NCBI GenBank assembly: GCA_945876015.1
Contig: CAMCNM010000018.1
Location: forward strand, 1 to 14,706
From: Gemmatimonas phototrophica
GTDB taxonomy: Bacteria > Gemmatimonadota > Gemmatimonadetes > Longimicrobiales > Gaopeijiaceae
Length of the DNA stretch: 14,706 nucleotides
Reading direction: 5' to 3'
The notes beneath the pieces were generated by a model. The model did no database searches and was not told where the DNA came from. It worked only from the letters and a program-made list of their open reading frames with translations. This document shows positions 14,592 to 14,706 of this stretch, piece after piece (within the stretch, counting starts at the first letter, position 1; the number at the start of each line of letters is the position of its first letter). A program made the position numbers and the translations under genes.

Positions 14592-14706
14592 CTAGGCGGC
14601 GGAGTGCTCGATCAAGCCGAGCAGGCGCCGCCGTCCCTCAAGCACCCACGCCCGATACGCCGCCGTGTCCGCGCGGTGCGTGGGCAGGTAGTCGAGCAGC
14701 GCGGTC
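14592..14706 (-). CDS. C-terminal end of an unidentified protein (5' part outside window)
   Basis: An open minus-strand frame enters at the window's right edge and encodes TALLDYLPTHRADTAAYRAW, then VLEGRRRLLGLIEHSAA, before a TAG at 14594-14592. It looks like an amphipathic helical C-terminus. With 37 residues visible, no family can be named. It converges on the epimerase gene with 7 bases between the stops. The natural codon pattern and fit to the gap support a real gene. Confidence 0.55.
   Translation of the reverse strand, partial: TALLDYLPTHRADTAAYRAWVLEGRRRLLGLIEHSAA

Overview
This is a GC-rich bacterial window that is almost fully coding. It has frequent GTG starts and one probable TTG start, and neighbouring genes often overlap by 1-11 bases. 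Three genes begin with secretory signal peptides, and one encodes an Omp85-type outer-membrane barrel, so the host is a diderm. The gene style fits a GC-rich environmental lineage such as Gemmatimonadota, Eisenbacteria or Acidobacteriota, but the sequence alone does not settle the taxon.

Layout: (1) 1-2563, minus strand: a two-gene operon of secreted M16-type (insulinase/processing-peptidase-like) subunits. The first subunit has Tyr where the first zinc His of HxxEH should be. The second lacks the zinc site and carries an apparent frameshift; its 3' end lies outside the window. (2) 2674-5796, plus strand: a tightly packed run of six genes encoding a TMEM175-type ion channel, a small CxC/HxHH protein of unknown function, an OsmC-family protein, a class I SAM methyltransferase, a DinB-like protein and a YdeI-like protein. 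(3) 5807-10425, minus strand: a four-gene phosphonate operon. In transcription order it encodes a LicC/PntC-like cytidylyltransferase, a PEP phosphomutase fused to a second nucleotidyltransferase domain, phosphonopyruvate decarboxylase and 2-aminoethylphosphonate (AEP) transaminase. (4) 10590-11726, plus strand: a GNAT-fold/YghO-like protein divergent from the phosphonate operon. (5) 11723-13495, minus strand: an Omp85-like protein. (6) 13544-14584, plus strand: an NAD(P)-dependent sugar epimerase/dehydratase-like protein. (7) 14592-14706, minus strand: the C-terminal end of an unidentified gene.

The most interesting part is the phosphonate operon. PEP is rearranged to phosphonopyruvate (PepM), decarboxylated to phosphonoacetaldehyde (Ppd) and transaminated to AEP (PhnW). 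AEP would then be activated as a CMP ester by a cytidylyltransferase for attachment to lipid or glycan. The operon carries two different nucleotidyltransferases, one free and one fused to PepM. No transferase that would place AEP on an acceptor is visible, so that step must lie elsewhere or use an unrecognised enzyme.

No tRNA, rRNA, CRISPR array, insertion sequence or convincing intrinsic terminator was seen. All intergenic gaps are shorter than 200 bases.
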